A DNA stretch of 20,007 nucleotides, taken from an uncultured Clostridium sp. (GTDB lineage Bacteria > Bacillota > Clostridia > Lachnospirales > Lachnospiraceae). A program made the position numbers and the translations under genes. The stretch covers positions 1 to 20,007 of the forward strand of contig USBM01000010.1 of NCBI GenBank assembly GCA_900552885.1, in the 5' to 3' direction. Of the stretch, positions 1 through 7,086 are shown in pieces. The first letter of the stretch is position 1, and each line of letters begins with the position of its first letter. Under the pieces are notes generated by a model that did not search any database, was not told where the DNA came from, and was given only the letters and a program-made list of their open reading frames with translations.

Positions 1-5
1 ACATT

Positions 6-11
6 TATAAT
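6..11 (+). promoter_or_regulatory. Candidate -10 box for murT
   Basis: A TATAAT hexamer lies 29 bases upstream of the murT start codon. The matching -35 box would fall outside the window, so only half of the promoter can be seen. A start site a few bases downstream would give murT a leader of about 20-25 bases. Confidence 0.35.
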
Positions 12-40
12 AATATCAGGAACAAACAAGGAGAACAAGA

Positions 41-1420
41 ATGAGCGCAAGAGCAACGATTGCTGTATGGGCGGGTAAATTTACAACAAAATTATTGCGG
101 TTGGCAGGCAGCGGAGGAACCTCCCTTCCGGGTAAGGTGGTATTGAAGATCTGTCCGGATATTCTGGGACATCTGGCAAAAGATGTGAAGATCATCTGTG
201 TAACGGGTACGAACGGTAAGACGACAACCTGTCATATTATAAGAGATATGATCGAGGCAGAGGGTAAGACAGTATTTTGTAATGATGCCGGAGCGAATCT
301 GCTTGGCGGCGTTGTGTCAGCATTTGTCGGGGCTGCAACACTTGGCGGTAAGATCAACACGGATTATGCACTGTTAGAGTGTGATGAGGCAGCACTGAAA
401 AGTATTGTGGAACATTTTGGACGGCTGGATGTGACAGCAGTTGTGACGAATGTATTCCGGGATCAGTTAGACCGGTATGGAGAGGTGTTGACTACGGTCA
501 ATAAGATCCGGGCGGGGCTTTCCCAACTTCCAAATGTGAAGCTGGTGCTGAACGCAGATTGTTCGCTGACAAGTTCCTTAAGTGATCTTTCGCACAGTGA
601 GATCCATTACTTTGGAGTGAATGGTCCGCTTTATGAGGGCACATCATCGGACATCTCGGATGCGGTATATTGCATTCATTGTAAGACGAAGTACCAATAT
701 CATTATCATACATTTGGACATCTCGGAGGTTTCTATTGTGAGAAGTGCGGCTATCACAGACAGGAGCCGGAGGTGGCGTTAACGAAGGTGATCGAATGGA
801 AAGATGCATCTTCTGTGATCGCAATGGATGTATTTGGTGAGAAGGTGGAAGCGGAGGTTATGCTTCCGGGTGGATATAATCTGTATAACGCATTGGCGGC
901 AACGGAAGTAGCACATCTGCTCGGATTACCGAATGAACAGATTGTTAAGGTGTTAGGAGGGCTTACCACACACTTTGGACGAATGGAACAGGTGATGCTT
1001 AACAATGCACCACTCCATCTGGTACTGGTGAAGAATCCGGCGGGGTTTAATGAGGTATTGCAATTTCTGATCCAACAGCGTCCAACCGGGAATATTGTTT
1101 TCGGATTGAATGACAACTATGCCGATGGAAAGGATATCTCCTGGATCTATGATGTAGAGTTTGAACGATTGACGCAAGCGGCTTCCGGTGCAAAGCATTT
1201 CTATTTTACCGGAAAACGTGCGTATGATATGCAGTTAAGATTAAAATACGCAGACTTTGATACGACGAAGTTCAGCGTAGAGAAGGATTATAAGACACTG
1301 ATCACGCAGTTACAGCAGAGTGGGCAGGAGACATTTCTGGTGTTGTCCTATACCTGTATGCTGGAGTTCCGTGATAAACTGGCGGAATTTGTACCGCTTA
1401 AGAAGTATGACGCATCCTAA
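41..1420 (+). CDS. murT: Lipid II isoglutaminyl synthase, ligase subunit MurT
   Basis: With GatD this cytoplasmic enzyme amidates the alpha-carboxyl of D-glutamate in lipid II, using ATP and ammonia passed from GatD, giving D-isoglutamine in the peptidoglycan stem. The 459-residue length is normal. A Mur-ligase ATP site TGTNGKTT sits at residues 55-62 and the NVFRDQLDRYGE motif at 137-148. The four-cysteine zinc ribbon typical of MurT is present (C211, C214, C233, C236). The C-terminal DUF1727 domain carries NDNYADGKDISW at about 358-369, where the catalytic Asp (D365) of this family lies. A good ribosome site, AAGGAG, precedes the ATG. gatD follows 70 bases downstream, the standard pairing. 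Identification is firm. Confidence 0.95.
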   Translation: MSARATIAVWAGKFTTKLLRLAGSGGTSLPGKVVLKICPDILGHLAKDVKIICVTGTNGKTTTCHIIRDMIEAEGKTVFCNDAGANLLGGVVSAFVGAATLGGKINTDYALLECDEAALKSIVEHFGRLDVTAVVTNVFRDQLDRYGEVLTTVNKIRAGLSQLPNVKLVLNADCSLTSSLSDLSHSEIHYFGVNGPLYEGTSSDISDAVYCIHCKTKYQYHYHTFGHLGGFYCEKCGYHRQEPEVALTKVIEWKDASSVIAMDVFGEKVEAEVMLPGGYNLYNALAATEVAHLLGLPNEQIVKVLGGLTTHFGRMEQVMLNNAPLHLVLVKNPAGFNEVLQFLIQQRPTGNIVFGLNDNYADGKDISWIYDVEFERLTQAASGAKHFYFTGKRAYDMQLRLKYADFDTTKFSVEKDYKTLITQLQQSGQETFLVLSYTCMLEFRDKLAEFVPLKKYDAS

Positions 1421-1451
1421 AAGGTGAAAAGAAATAGTGAAACAGGGTATA

Positions 1452-1484
1452 TGACCTTTAGGTCTGACATCCGATCAGAAAGGA
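1452..1484 (+). repeat. Short structured repeat, copy A (gatD leader)
   Basis: This copy lies between murT and gatD and runs into the gatD ribosome site. It contains a 5-bp inverted repeat GACCT-TT-AGGTC (1453-1464), then a second, TCTGA (1463-1467) with TCAGA (1475-1479), 7-base loop. The two stems share bases and are mutually exclusive. The second ends directly before AAGGA (1480-1484), the gatD ribosome site. Related copies lie at 3346-3385 and 3400-3439 before glpK. Its role is unknown; a dispersed repeat or a translational control element are both possible. Confidence 0.55.
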
Positions 1485-1490
1485 AAAAGC

Positions 1491-2228
1491 ATGGATCGAG
1501 AATTACACATATGTCATCTGTATTATGATATATTGAATCTGTATGGTGATAATGGGAATATCCGTACGTTAGAGAAACGGCTTGCATGGCGTGGCATTGG
1601 CTCGAAGGTGACACAGCTTTCGTTTGGTGAGGTGAACCGTGACGAAGACTACGATATCATTTTCATTGGGGGAGGACAGGACTTTGAGCAGGAGATACTG
1701 GTGAAGGATCTGTTTGATCATAAGGAGCAGTGGCTCAAGGAAGAGATCGACAAGGGAACGGTCATTCTTGGAATCTGTGGCGGATACCAGATGCTCGGTA
1801 AGTATTACGAGGCGGCAGACGGTACCAGAGTGGATTTCTTAGGTGGAATTGATGTCTATACAACGGCATCCGATAAGCGGATGATCGGCAATTTTGCGTA
1901 TGAGTACACGAAGGAGAATGGGGAGACATTTCCAATCGTTGGATTTGAGAATCACAATGGACAGACCTGGCTTGGTGATGGCGTGAAGCCAATGGGGAAG
2001 ATCATTAAGGGATATGGCAACAATGGAGAGGATGGAACGGAAGGCGCACGTTACAAGAATGTATTTGCAACCTATTCACATGGCCCGTTGCTGCCAAAGA
2101 ATGCACGGATTGCAGATGAGTTGTTAGAGATTGCGTATGAGCGTAAGTATGGGGAGCAGCTTCCGCCGTTAGAACATGAGATGGAAGATGCGGCATTGAA
2201 TGACATCAGACAGCAGTTGGGGTGCTGA
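1491..2228 (+). CDS. gatD: Lipid II isoglutaminyl synthase, glutaminase subunit GatD
   Basis: This is a class I (triad) glutamine amidotransferase of the CobB/CobQ-like type. It hydrolyses glutamine and supplies ammonia to MurT for lipid II amidation. The nucleophile elbow GICGGYQMLG places the catalytic cysteine at C96, and YSHGPLLPKN places the catalytic histidine at H197. The GGGQD loop at 60-64 is also typical. The length of 245 residues is normal. The ribosome site AAGGA is followed by a 6-base spacer to ATG. The 70-base gap from murT carries a structured repeat that abuts this ribosome site, so translation could be controlled separately from murT. Function is well supported by motifs and by the neighbour. 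Confidence 0.95.
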   Translation: MDRELHICHLYYDILNLYGDNGNIRTLEKRLAWRGIGSKVTQLSFGEVNRDEDYDIIFIGGGQDFEQEILVKDLFDHKEQWLKEEIDKGTVILGICGGYQMLGKYYEAADGTRVDFLGGIDVYTTASDKRMIGNFAYEYTKENGETFPIVGFENHNGQTWLGDGVKPMGKIIKGYGNNGEDGTEGARYKNVFATYSHGPLLPKNARIADELLEIAYERKYGEQLPPLEHEMEDAALNDIRQQLGC

Positions 2229-2248
2229 TATACACAGCAGGAGGTTAT

Positions 2249-3328
2249 GTGAGAAACGAGACGCAGAAGGTAAAGTTACTATATATTGCACAGATATTAT
2301 ATGAAGAGACGGATGAACAGAACATATTAACCGGGGATGATATCGTAAAACGCTTACGGGAGAAGGGGATTGCCTGCGAGCGGAAGAGTGTGTATTCTGA
2401 TCTGGATGTACTCGCAGAATTTGGAATGGATATTATAAGAGGACGCAGAGGGGCATATCTTGCATCGCGTACATTTGAAGTGCCGGAACTTAAGTTATTG
2501 GTGGATGCGGTGCAGTCGGCTAAGTTCATCACAGAGGCGAAATCACGGGAACTGATCGGAAAATTGGCACATTTAACAAACAGGCAGGAAGCGGCAAAGT
2601 TTACGGATCAGGTTGTGGTACATGACCGTGTCAAGATGATGAATGAGAATATCTATTACAATATTGATGCGATCCATGAGGCAATGCGGGAGAATAAACA
2701 GATCACATTTATCTATTATATGTGGAATGCGGATAAACACCTGGTGCCGAAGAAAGGCGGAGAGAGGTATGTGCTGTCACCGTGGTTTTTTGAATGGGAT
2801 AATGACAAGTATTATCTGGTCGGATTTGAGGAGCAGTCAGCACAGATGCGACATTACCGGGTAGACAAAATGAAGTCGATCGAAGTAAGGGTGCAGAACC
2901 GTTTGGGACGGCAGGAGTATGCTGCGATTGATCTTAGTACATATGGTAATCAGACCTTTGGTATGTTTGGCGGAGAGACAACAACGGTTCGTCTGTTGGT
3001 GGATGGGTCACTTGCCGGGGCGATGATCGATCATTTTGGAACGGATGTGTGGATGCACAGAACCAGAGAATGTGGATGTGGAGAGGAAGATGTGCTTCAT
3101 ACAGAAGCGGATCGGGAAATAGTGACAGCCGGAGCCGGGCAGGGTGACAAGAGGAATGCGGTAGAGGGGAGGTTGTCAGTTGTTATAGACACCGTTGTCA
3201 GTGACCGGTTCTTTGGATGGATCTTTGGATTTGGGGATAAAATAGAGATTGTGGAACCATCCTGGGTACGGCAGAGGTATGAGCAGATGCTTCACAAGGT
3301 ATTAGATGGTATGAGCAAGAATGTCTGA
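2249..3328 (+). CDS. WYL-domain transcriptional regulator (YafY/DeoR-like)
   Basis: This is a cytoplasmic DNA-binding regulator. I place the start at GTG 2249, directly after AGGAGG (2240-2244), giving 359 residues; the frame is open further upstream to 2222, overlapping gatD, but lacks a ribosome site there. Residues about 8-70 form an HTH_11-type winged helix, with the characteristic LLYIAQILYEETDE start. The WYL domain spans roughly 140-215, with core SPWFFEWDNDKYYLVGF in place of the literal W-Y-L, followed by MRHYRVDKM. A C-terminal WCX-type domain ends in GWIFGFGDKIEIVEP. A hydrophilic stretch of about 35 residues with a CGCG segment (near 270-310) looks inserted in the WCX domain. It lies 20 bases after gatD and is probably co-transcribed. 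Its ligand and targets are unknown. Confidence 0.85.
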   Translation: MRNETQKVKLLYIAQILYEETDEQNILTGDDIVKRLREKGIACERKSVYSDLDVLAEFGMDIIRGRRGAYLASRTFEVPELKLLVDAVQSAKFITEAKSRELIGKLAHLTNRQEAAKFTDQVVVHDRVKMMNENIYYNIDAIHEAMRENKQITFIYYMWNADKHLVPKKGGERYVLSPWFFEWDNDKYYLVGFEEQSAQMRHYRVDKMKSIEVRVQNRLGRQEYAAIDLSTYGNQTFGMFGGETTTVRLLVDGSLAGAMIDHFGTDVWMHRTRECGCGEEDVLHTEADREIVTAGAGQGDKRNAVEGRLSVVIDTVVSDRFFGWIFGFGDKIEIVEPSWVRQRYEQMLHKVLDGMSKNV

Positions 3329-3345
3329 CGATGTTACCTGATACC

Positions 3346-3385
3346 AAGTAAGGGCGTCTGACCTTAAGTCTGACACCTGACTGGA
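3346..3385 (+). repeat. Short structured repeat, copy B (upstream of glpK)
   Basis: This 40-base unit begins AAGTAAGGGCG and shares the core CTTAAGTCTGACA with copy C, which starts 54 bases downstream, and with copy A before gatD. In this copy the first inverted repeat is imperfect (GAC-CTTAA-GTC), and the second can pair only four of five positions as RNA (TCTG with TGGA, two wobbles). Together with copy C it fills most of the 128-base gap between the WYL gene and glpK. Confidence 0.55.
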
Positions 3386-3399
3386 AAGAAAGCAGTGAG

Positions 3400-3439
3400 A
3401 AGTAAGGGCGCTGACTATAAGTCTGACACACTGATCGGA
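3400..3439 (+). repeat. Short structured repeat, copy C (glpK leader)
   Basis: This 40-base unit again begins AAGTAAGGGCG. It has an inverted repeat GACT-ATA-AGTC and a second potential RNA stem, TCTGA with TCGGA, closed by five pairs including one G-U. Compared with copy A (TCTGA/TCAGA), the base change keeps pairing, which fits a conserved RNA hairpin. The unit ends just before the purine-rich AGAAAGGGG that serves as the glpK ribosome site. Confidence 0.55.
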
Positions 3440-3456
3440 GAAGAAAGGGGATACAC

Positions 3457-4935
3457 ATGAAGAAATATTTAATGGCATTGGATCAGGGAACAACGAGTTC
3501 AAGATGCATTATCTTTAATAAGAAGGGCGAGATCGTGTCTTTGGCACAGAAAGAGTTCACACAGTATTTTCCACAGTCCGGATGGGTGGAACATGATGCG
3601 AATGAGATTTGGGCATCACAGGCAGGGGTGATGACAGAAGCCATGGCAAAATGTTCGATCGAAGCAGAAGAAATTGCGGCGATCGGCATTACGAATCAGA
3701 GAGAGACAACTATCGTGTGGGATAAGGAGACAGGAGAGCCCATTTATCATGCGATTGTCTGGCAGTGCCGCCGGACGGCGGATTATGTAGATCGGTTGAA
3801 GGAAGAGGGCTATGACAAGGTCATCAAGGAAAAGACCGGTTTGATCGTTGATCCTTATTTTTCTGCGACAAAGATCAAATGGATCTTAGATCATGTAGAG
3901 GGAGCCAGAGAGAAAGCCGATCAGGGAAAACTGCTATTTGGCACGGTAGATACGTGGCTGATCTATAAGATGACAAAAGGACGGGTGTTTGCCACGGATG
4001 TGACCAATGCATCCCGGACGATGTTGTATAATATTCATTCTTTGTGCTGGGATGAAGAATTGCTTGATAAGTTTGGGATACCGGCATCTATGTTACCGGA
4101 AGTCAAGCAATCTTCTGAGGTATATGGAATGACAAGAAAGTCCCTGTTAGGGGAACCGGTGCCAATTGCAGGTGTTGCCGGGGATCAGCAGGCGGCATTG
4201 TTTGGGCAGTGTTGTTTTGAGGCAGGACAGAGTAAGAATACGTATGGAACGGGTTGCTTTTTATTGATGAATACGGGGGAACAGGCAGTCGATTCGAAGC
4301 ACGGTCTGCTTACTACAATCGCAATCGGACGGAATGGTAAGGTACAGTATGCATTAGAGGGAAGTGTGTTTGTAGCGGGAGCGGCAATCAAATGGTTAAG
4401 AGATGAATTAAAATTAATTGATAATGCGGCGGAGACGGAAGAACTTGCCAATTCGGTACCGGACAGTAATGGCGTGTATGTCGTGCCGGCATTTACCGGA
4501 CTTGGTGCGCCGTATTGGAATGCTTATGCAAGAGGGGCCGTGTTTGGATTGTCACGCGGAGCAAACCTGGCACATTTTGTGCGGGCAACCCTGGAATCGC
4601 TGGCATACCAGTCGTTAGATGTGATCCGTGCAATGGAGGAAGATGCAGAGATTGCGGTTACTTCACTTCGGGTAGATGGAGGTGCCAGTGCCAATGATTT
4701 TCTGCTACAGTTTCAGGCTGATATCCTGAATGGAGAGATCATCCGTCCGAAGGTGGCTGAGACGACAGCGTTGGGGGCCGCTTATCTGGCAGGACTTGCA
4801 GTGGGATATTATCAGGATGTGGATGAGATTCAGTCTAACTGGCAGCGGGATAAGGAATTCACACCACGGTTTAGGGAAGAGGAGAGAGAACATCTGTATG
4901 CAGGATGGAAGGATTGCGTGAAAAGAATCATATAA
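3457..4935 (+). CDS. glpK: Glycerol kinase
   Basis: GlpK phosphorylates glycerol to sn-glycerol 3-phosphate with ATP, in the cytosol. The 492-residue length fits the FGGY kinase family. Diagnostic segments appear in order: LDQGTTSSR (8-16), NQRETTIVWD (about 86-95), GTVDTWLIYK, AGDQQAALFGQ, NTYGTGCFLLMNTGE, and VDGGASANDFLLQFQADIL near the C-terminus. The loop between SSEVYG and PVPIAG reads MTRKSLLGE and lacks the YHFYG-type histidine that HPr phosphorylates in Bacillus and Enterococcus GlpK, so PTS activation of that kind is not expected. The glycerol facilitator (glpF) and glycerol-phosphate dehydrogenase (glpD) genes are not in the window. A ribosome site AGAAAGGGG precedes ATG by 6 bases. 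Confidence 0.96.
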   Translation: MKKYLMALDQGTTSSRCIIFNKKGEIVSLAQKEFTQYFPQSGWVEHDANEIWASQAGVMTEAMAKCSIEAEEIAAIGITNQRETTIVWDKETGEPIYHAIVWQCRRTADYVDRLKEEGYDKVIKEKTGLIVDPYFSATKIKWILDHVEGAREKADQGKLLFGTVDTWLIYKMTKGRVFATDVTNASRTMLYNIHSLCWDEELLDKFGIPASMLPEVKQSSEVYGMTRKSLLGEPVPIAGVAGDQQAALFGQCCFEAGQSKNTYGTGCFLLMNTGEQAVDSKHGLLTTIAIGRNGKVQYALEGSVFVAGAAIKWLRDELKLIDNAAETEELANSVPDSNGVYVVPAFTGLGAPYWNAYARGAVFGLSRGANLAHFVRATLESLAYQSLDVIRAMEEDAEIAVTSLRVDGGASANDFLLQFQADILNGEIIRPKVAETTALGAAYLAGLAVGYYQDVDEIQSNWQRDKEFTPRFREEEREHLYAGWKDCVKRII

Positions 4936-5010
4936 AGAGATCCTGTGTGAATAGAATGGTATAAAAAGAAATGCAGTGGTGTACACACAATCAACACAAA
5001 TTTGTATTAA

Positions 5011-5025
5011 GGTTACTATTTAACC
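5011..5025 (+). other. Small inverted repeat before the metallopeptidase gene
   Basis: GGTTA-CTATT-TAACC is a 5-bp stem lying 13 bases before the ribosome site of the downstream gene. A GTGTACAC palindrome lies nearby at 4979-4986. I could not identify a convincing promoter or a U-tailed terminator in this 115-base gap, so the glpK transcript may continue into the next gene. Confidence 0.25.
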
Positions 5026-5050
5026 AAAAGAATAATCAGGAGGGATTATT

Positions 5051-5860
5051 ATGACAGGAATAACAATACAGGCGATAACGGGAATGGGGAGTACGTTGTG
5101 TCATATGGCAATGGGGCTCTATTCCAATTATGGATATGGTGGATACGGGTATGGCTATGGATACGGATATCTGTCTTACCTGGTGTTTATGTTACCGGCA
5201 CTGCTGCTTGGCTTATGGGCGCAGTTTAAGGTAAAGTCCACATTTAACAAGTATAATAATGTACGTAATTCGAGAGGGATTACCGGTGCAGAGGCTGCAC
5301 GGATGATCCTGGACAGGAACGGACTTTCTTATGTCGGGATCGAGCATATATCGGGATCACTTACCGATCATTATGATCCGAGAGACAATGTGATCCGTCT
5401 GTCGTCTTCGGTATATAATTCCACCTCGATCGGGGCAGTTGGAGTAGCAGCACATGAGGCAGGACATGCCGTACAACATGCGGAAGAATATGCACCGATC
5501 AAGTTGCGGAATGCGATCATTCCGGTCTGCAACTTTGGTTCAAGTGTCGGACCGATCATGATCGTGATCGGATGTTTCTTCTCCGGACAGTTTGGAAGAA
5601 GCCTGATCTTTTTTGGAATTCTGCTGTTTTCATTAGTTGCACTGTTTCAGTTGGTAACGCTTCCGGTCGAATTTGATGCATCGAGCCGGGCACTTTCTGT
5701 TATCCGGGATAGCGGAATGTTTGCGGATGCGGATTACAAGGGTGCAAAGAAGGTGCTTTCCGCTGCAGCCATGACTTATGTAGCGGCACTGGTAACATCA
5801 ATCATGCAGATCCTTTACTATGTAACAAGGTTCTTAGGAAATGGGCGTGATAGAGATTAA
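5051..5860 (+). CDS. Membrane zinc metallopeptidase, YugP family (Zn_peptidase_2)
   Basis: This is a predicted membrane-bound neutral zinc metallopeptidase of 269 residues, a normal length. The zinc site HEAGH is at 135-139 within AAHEAGHAVQHAEEY, and the conserved PVEFDASSRAL segment (205-214) probably supplies the third metal ligand. Membrane segments are predicted at about 41-58, 165-178, 186-204 and 241-258. An unusual Gly/Tyr run of about 15 residues (26-40) precedes the first one. The start is well set by AGGAGG with a 7-base spacer. The substrate is unknown for this family; a role in membrane-protein quality control is only an inference. It sits between glpK and a secreted DUF1002 protein. 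Confidence 0.88.
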   Translation: MTGITIQAITGMGSTLCHMAMGLYSNYGYGGYGYGYGYGYLSYLVFMLPALLLGLWAQFKVKSTFNKYNNVRNSRGITGAEAARMILDRNGLSYVGIEHISGSLTDHYDPRDNVIRLSSSVYNSTSIGAVGVAAHEAGHAVQHAEEYAPIKLRNAIIPVCNFGSSVGPIMIVIGCFFSGQFGRSLIFFGILLFSLVALFQLVTLPVEFDASSRALSVIRDSGMFADADYKGAKKVLSAAAMTYVAALVTSIMQILYYVTRFLGNGRDRD

Positions 5861-5872
5861 GAAAATCTTCAT

Positions 5873-5901
5873 TTGACGGAATGTGATGTGAAGTATATGA
5901 T
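5873..5901 (+). promoter_or_regulatory. Sigma-A-type promoter for the DUF1002 gene
   Basis: TTGACG (5873-5878) and TATGAT (5896-5901) are separated by 17 bases, close to the consensus of both boxes at the ideal spacing. It would give a leader of about 45 bases for the gene at 5952. A stretch at 5914-5946 faintly resembles the repeat family found before gatD and glpK. Confidence 0.6.
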
Positions 5902-5951
5902 AAGTATGATGTCAGAGATTATAAGTTGACAGGGAAGAAAGGAAAAGAATC

Positions 5952-6857
5952 ATGAGAAGATTATATAAGAGAGTAACAACAGTGGCACTTGCAGCGGCTA
6001 TGGTGTTGAGTCTTCCGGCAGCGGGAATGACAGCGAAGGCAGATTCTGCGGCAGATGCACAGCCGGGAGATGTATATGTATCCTTTGGTGCGGATCTGTC
6101 CACTGATGAGAAGAAGACCGTTATGGATCTGATGGGAATTACGGAGGATGATCTGGAAGACTATACGGTTGGTGAGATCACCAATGAGGAAGAACATGAA
6201 TATCTGGGTGATTATCTTGATTCGAGTGTGATCGGTTCAAGAGCGTTATCTTCTGTTATGGTAGAATTAGGAGAGGATGGCGATGGAATTACGGTAGAGA
6301 CAAAGAATATCTCTTATTGTACCAAAGGAATGTATACGAACGCATTGATCACAGCAGGAATCGAGAATGCAGATGTAACTGTTGCGGGACCGTTTGAGAT
6401 CACAGGTACTGCCGCATTGGTAGGAGCAATGAAGGCATATTCAGATCTTACGGGCGAAGAAGTGTCCGAACAGAGTATGGATGCTGCTGTGAATGAGTTG
6501 GTTGTCACCAGTCAGATGGCACAGGATATCAATTCTGATGATGTTGAGCAGTTGATGGCATTTGTGAAGGCCAAGGTTGTGGAAGAAGGATTGAATAATG
6601 ACGAGGCGATTGGCAAGGCGATTGATGAAGGTGCCAAAGAATTAGGCATATCCGTAACGGATGAAGAGAAGCAGACCATTATCTCTTTGATGAAGAAGAT
6701 CAGCAAGCTTGATCTTAATATCGACAGCATGAAAGAGCAGGCGAAGGATTTATTCAACAAGTTAGAGGATATGGGGATTGACAAGGAGCAGGCAAAGAAC
6801 TTCTTCCAGAAGATCATTGATGCATTGCAGAGCTTCCTTAATAGTATTTTTGGATAG
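5952..6857 (+). CDS. Secreted DUF1002-domain protein (YpuA-like)
   Basis: This is an exported protein of 301 residues and unknown function. Residues 1-30 form a signal peptide: a basic start (MRRLYKR), an Ala/Leu/Val core, and a likely cleavage after AKA (30/31). The DUF1002 domain follows, with VSFGADLSTDEKKTVMDLMG (49-68), YTVGEITNEEEHEYLG, and SSVMVELGEDGDGITVETKN, a pattern I recognise from YpuA-type proteins. The C-terminal third is acidic-basic helical sequence with coiled-coil character and ends in a hydrophobic FLNSIFG. An AAAGGA ribosome site lies about 7 bases upstream of the ATG. The gene is bounded by its own promoter and a strong terminator, so it is probably expressed alone as well as by read-through. 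Confidence 0.85.
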   Translation: MRRLYKRVTTVALAAAMVLSLPAAGMTAKADSAADAQPGDVYVSFGADLSTDEKKTVMDLMGITEDDLEDYTVGEITNEEEHEYLGDYLDSSVIGSRALSSVMVELGEDGDGITVETKNISYCTKGMYTNALITAGIENADVTVAGPFEITGTAALVGAMKAYSDLTGEEVSEQSMDAAVNELVVTSQMAQDINSDDVEQLMAFVKAKVVEEGLNNDEAIGKAIDEGAKELGISVTDEEKQTIISLMKKISKLDLNIDSMKEQAKDLFNKLEDMGIDKEQAKNFFQKIIDALQSFLNSIFG

Positions 6858-6869
6858 ATAGATGCAATC

Positions 6870-6909
6870 AAAATATGCGTGTATCACTAATGTGATACAC
6901 GCATATTTT
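6870..6909 (+). terminator. Intrinsic terminator, perfect 18-bp stem
   Basis: Two 18-base arms (6870-6887 and 6892-6909) are exact reverse complements around a TAAT loop. The outer pairs are A-T, so the right arm ends in TTTT and the left arm begins with AAAA; the element could therefore work on both strands. It starts 12 bases after the DUF1002 stop codon. Confidence 0.92.
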
Positions 6910-6955
6910 AGATTTGGTAAAAGAATTGTGATTTTCGAACATTATGTGAAATTCA

Positions 6956-6983
6956 TTGTAATTTTTACAATAAGTGGTAAAAT
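6956..6983 (+). promoter_or_regulatory. corA promoter with palindrome over the -35 box
   Basis: TTGTAA (6956-6961) and TAAAAT (6978-6983) lie 16 bases apart. The -35 hexamer is the left half of a perfect 7-bp inverted repeat, ATTGTAA-TTT-TTACAAT (6955-6971), which occupies the spacer and could be an operator. A second TATACT sequence near 7010 lacks a good -35. The promoter follows directly after the 6870-6909 terminator and starts a new transcription unit. Confidence 0.5.
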
Positions 6984-7035
6984 GGGGCTATCGTGTGTAA
7001 AAACAGGGTATACTATCCGTAAAAGTAAGAAGTGA

Positions 7036-7074
7036 CCGGAGCAAGGAATGAGGATGTTCCGGCATTAGAAATGC
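7036..7074 (+). promoter_or_regulatory. Two-hairpin leader before corA
   Basis: The corA leader can fold into CCGGAGCA (7036-7043) with TGTTCCGG (7055-7062), 8 pairs including one G-U and an 11-base loop. A second stem, GCATT-AGA-AATGC (7062-7074), abuts the ribosome site GGAG (7075-7078). The arrangement could affect translation of corA. It is too short to be an M-box magnesium riboswitch. Confidence 0.4.
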
Positions 7075-7086
7075 GGAGAATGGACC

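Noticed and set aside
4936..5050. Terminator and promoter between glpK and the metallopeptidase
   Set aside because: Only a 5-bp stem and an 8-bp palindrome are visible, and no -35/-10 pair has acceptable spacing.
6990..7086. M-box magnesium riboswitch before corA
   Set aside because: The leader is only about 95 bases and lacks the length and conserved core of the M-box.
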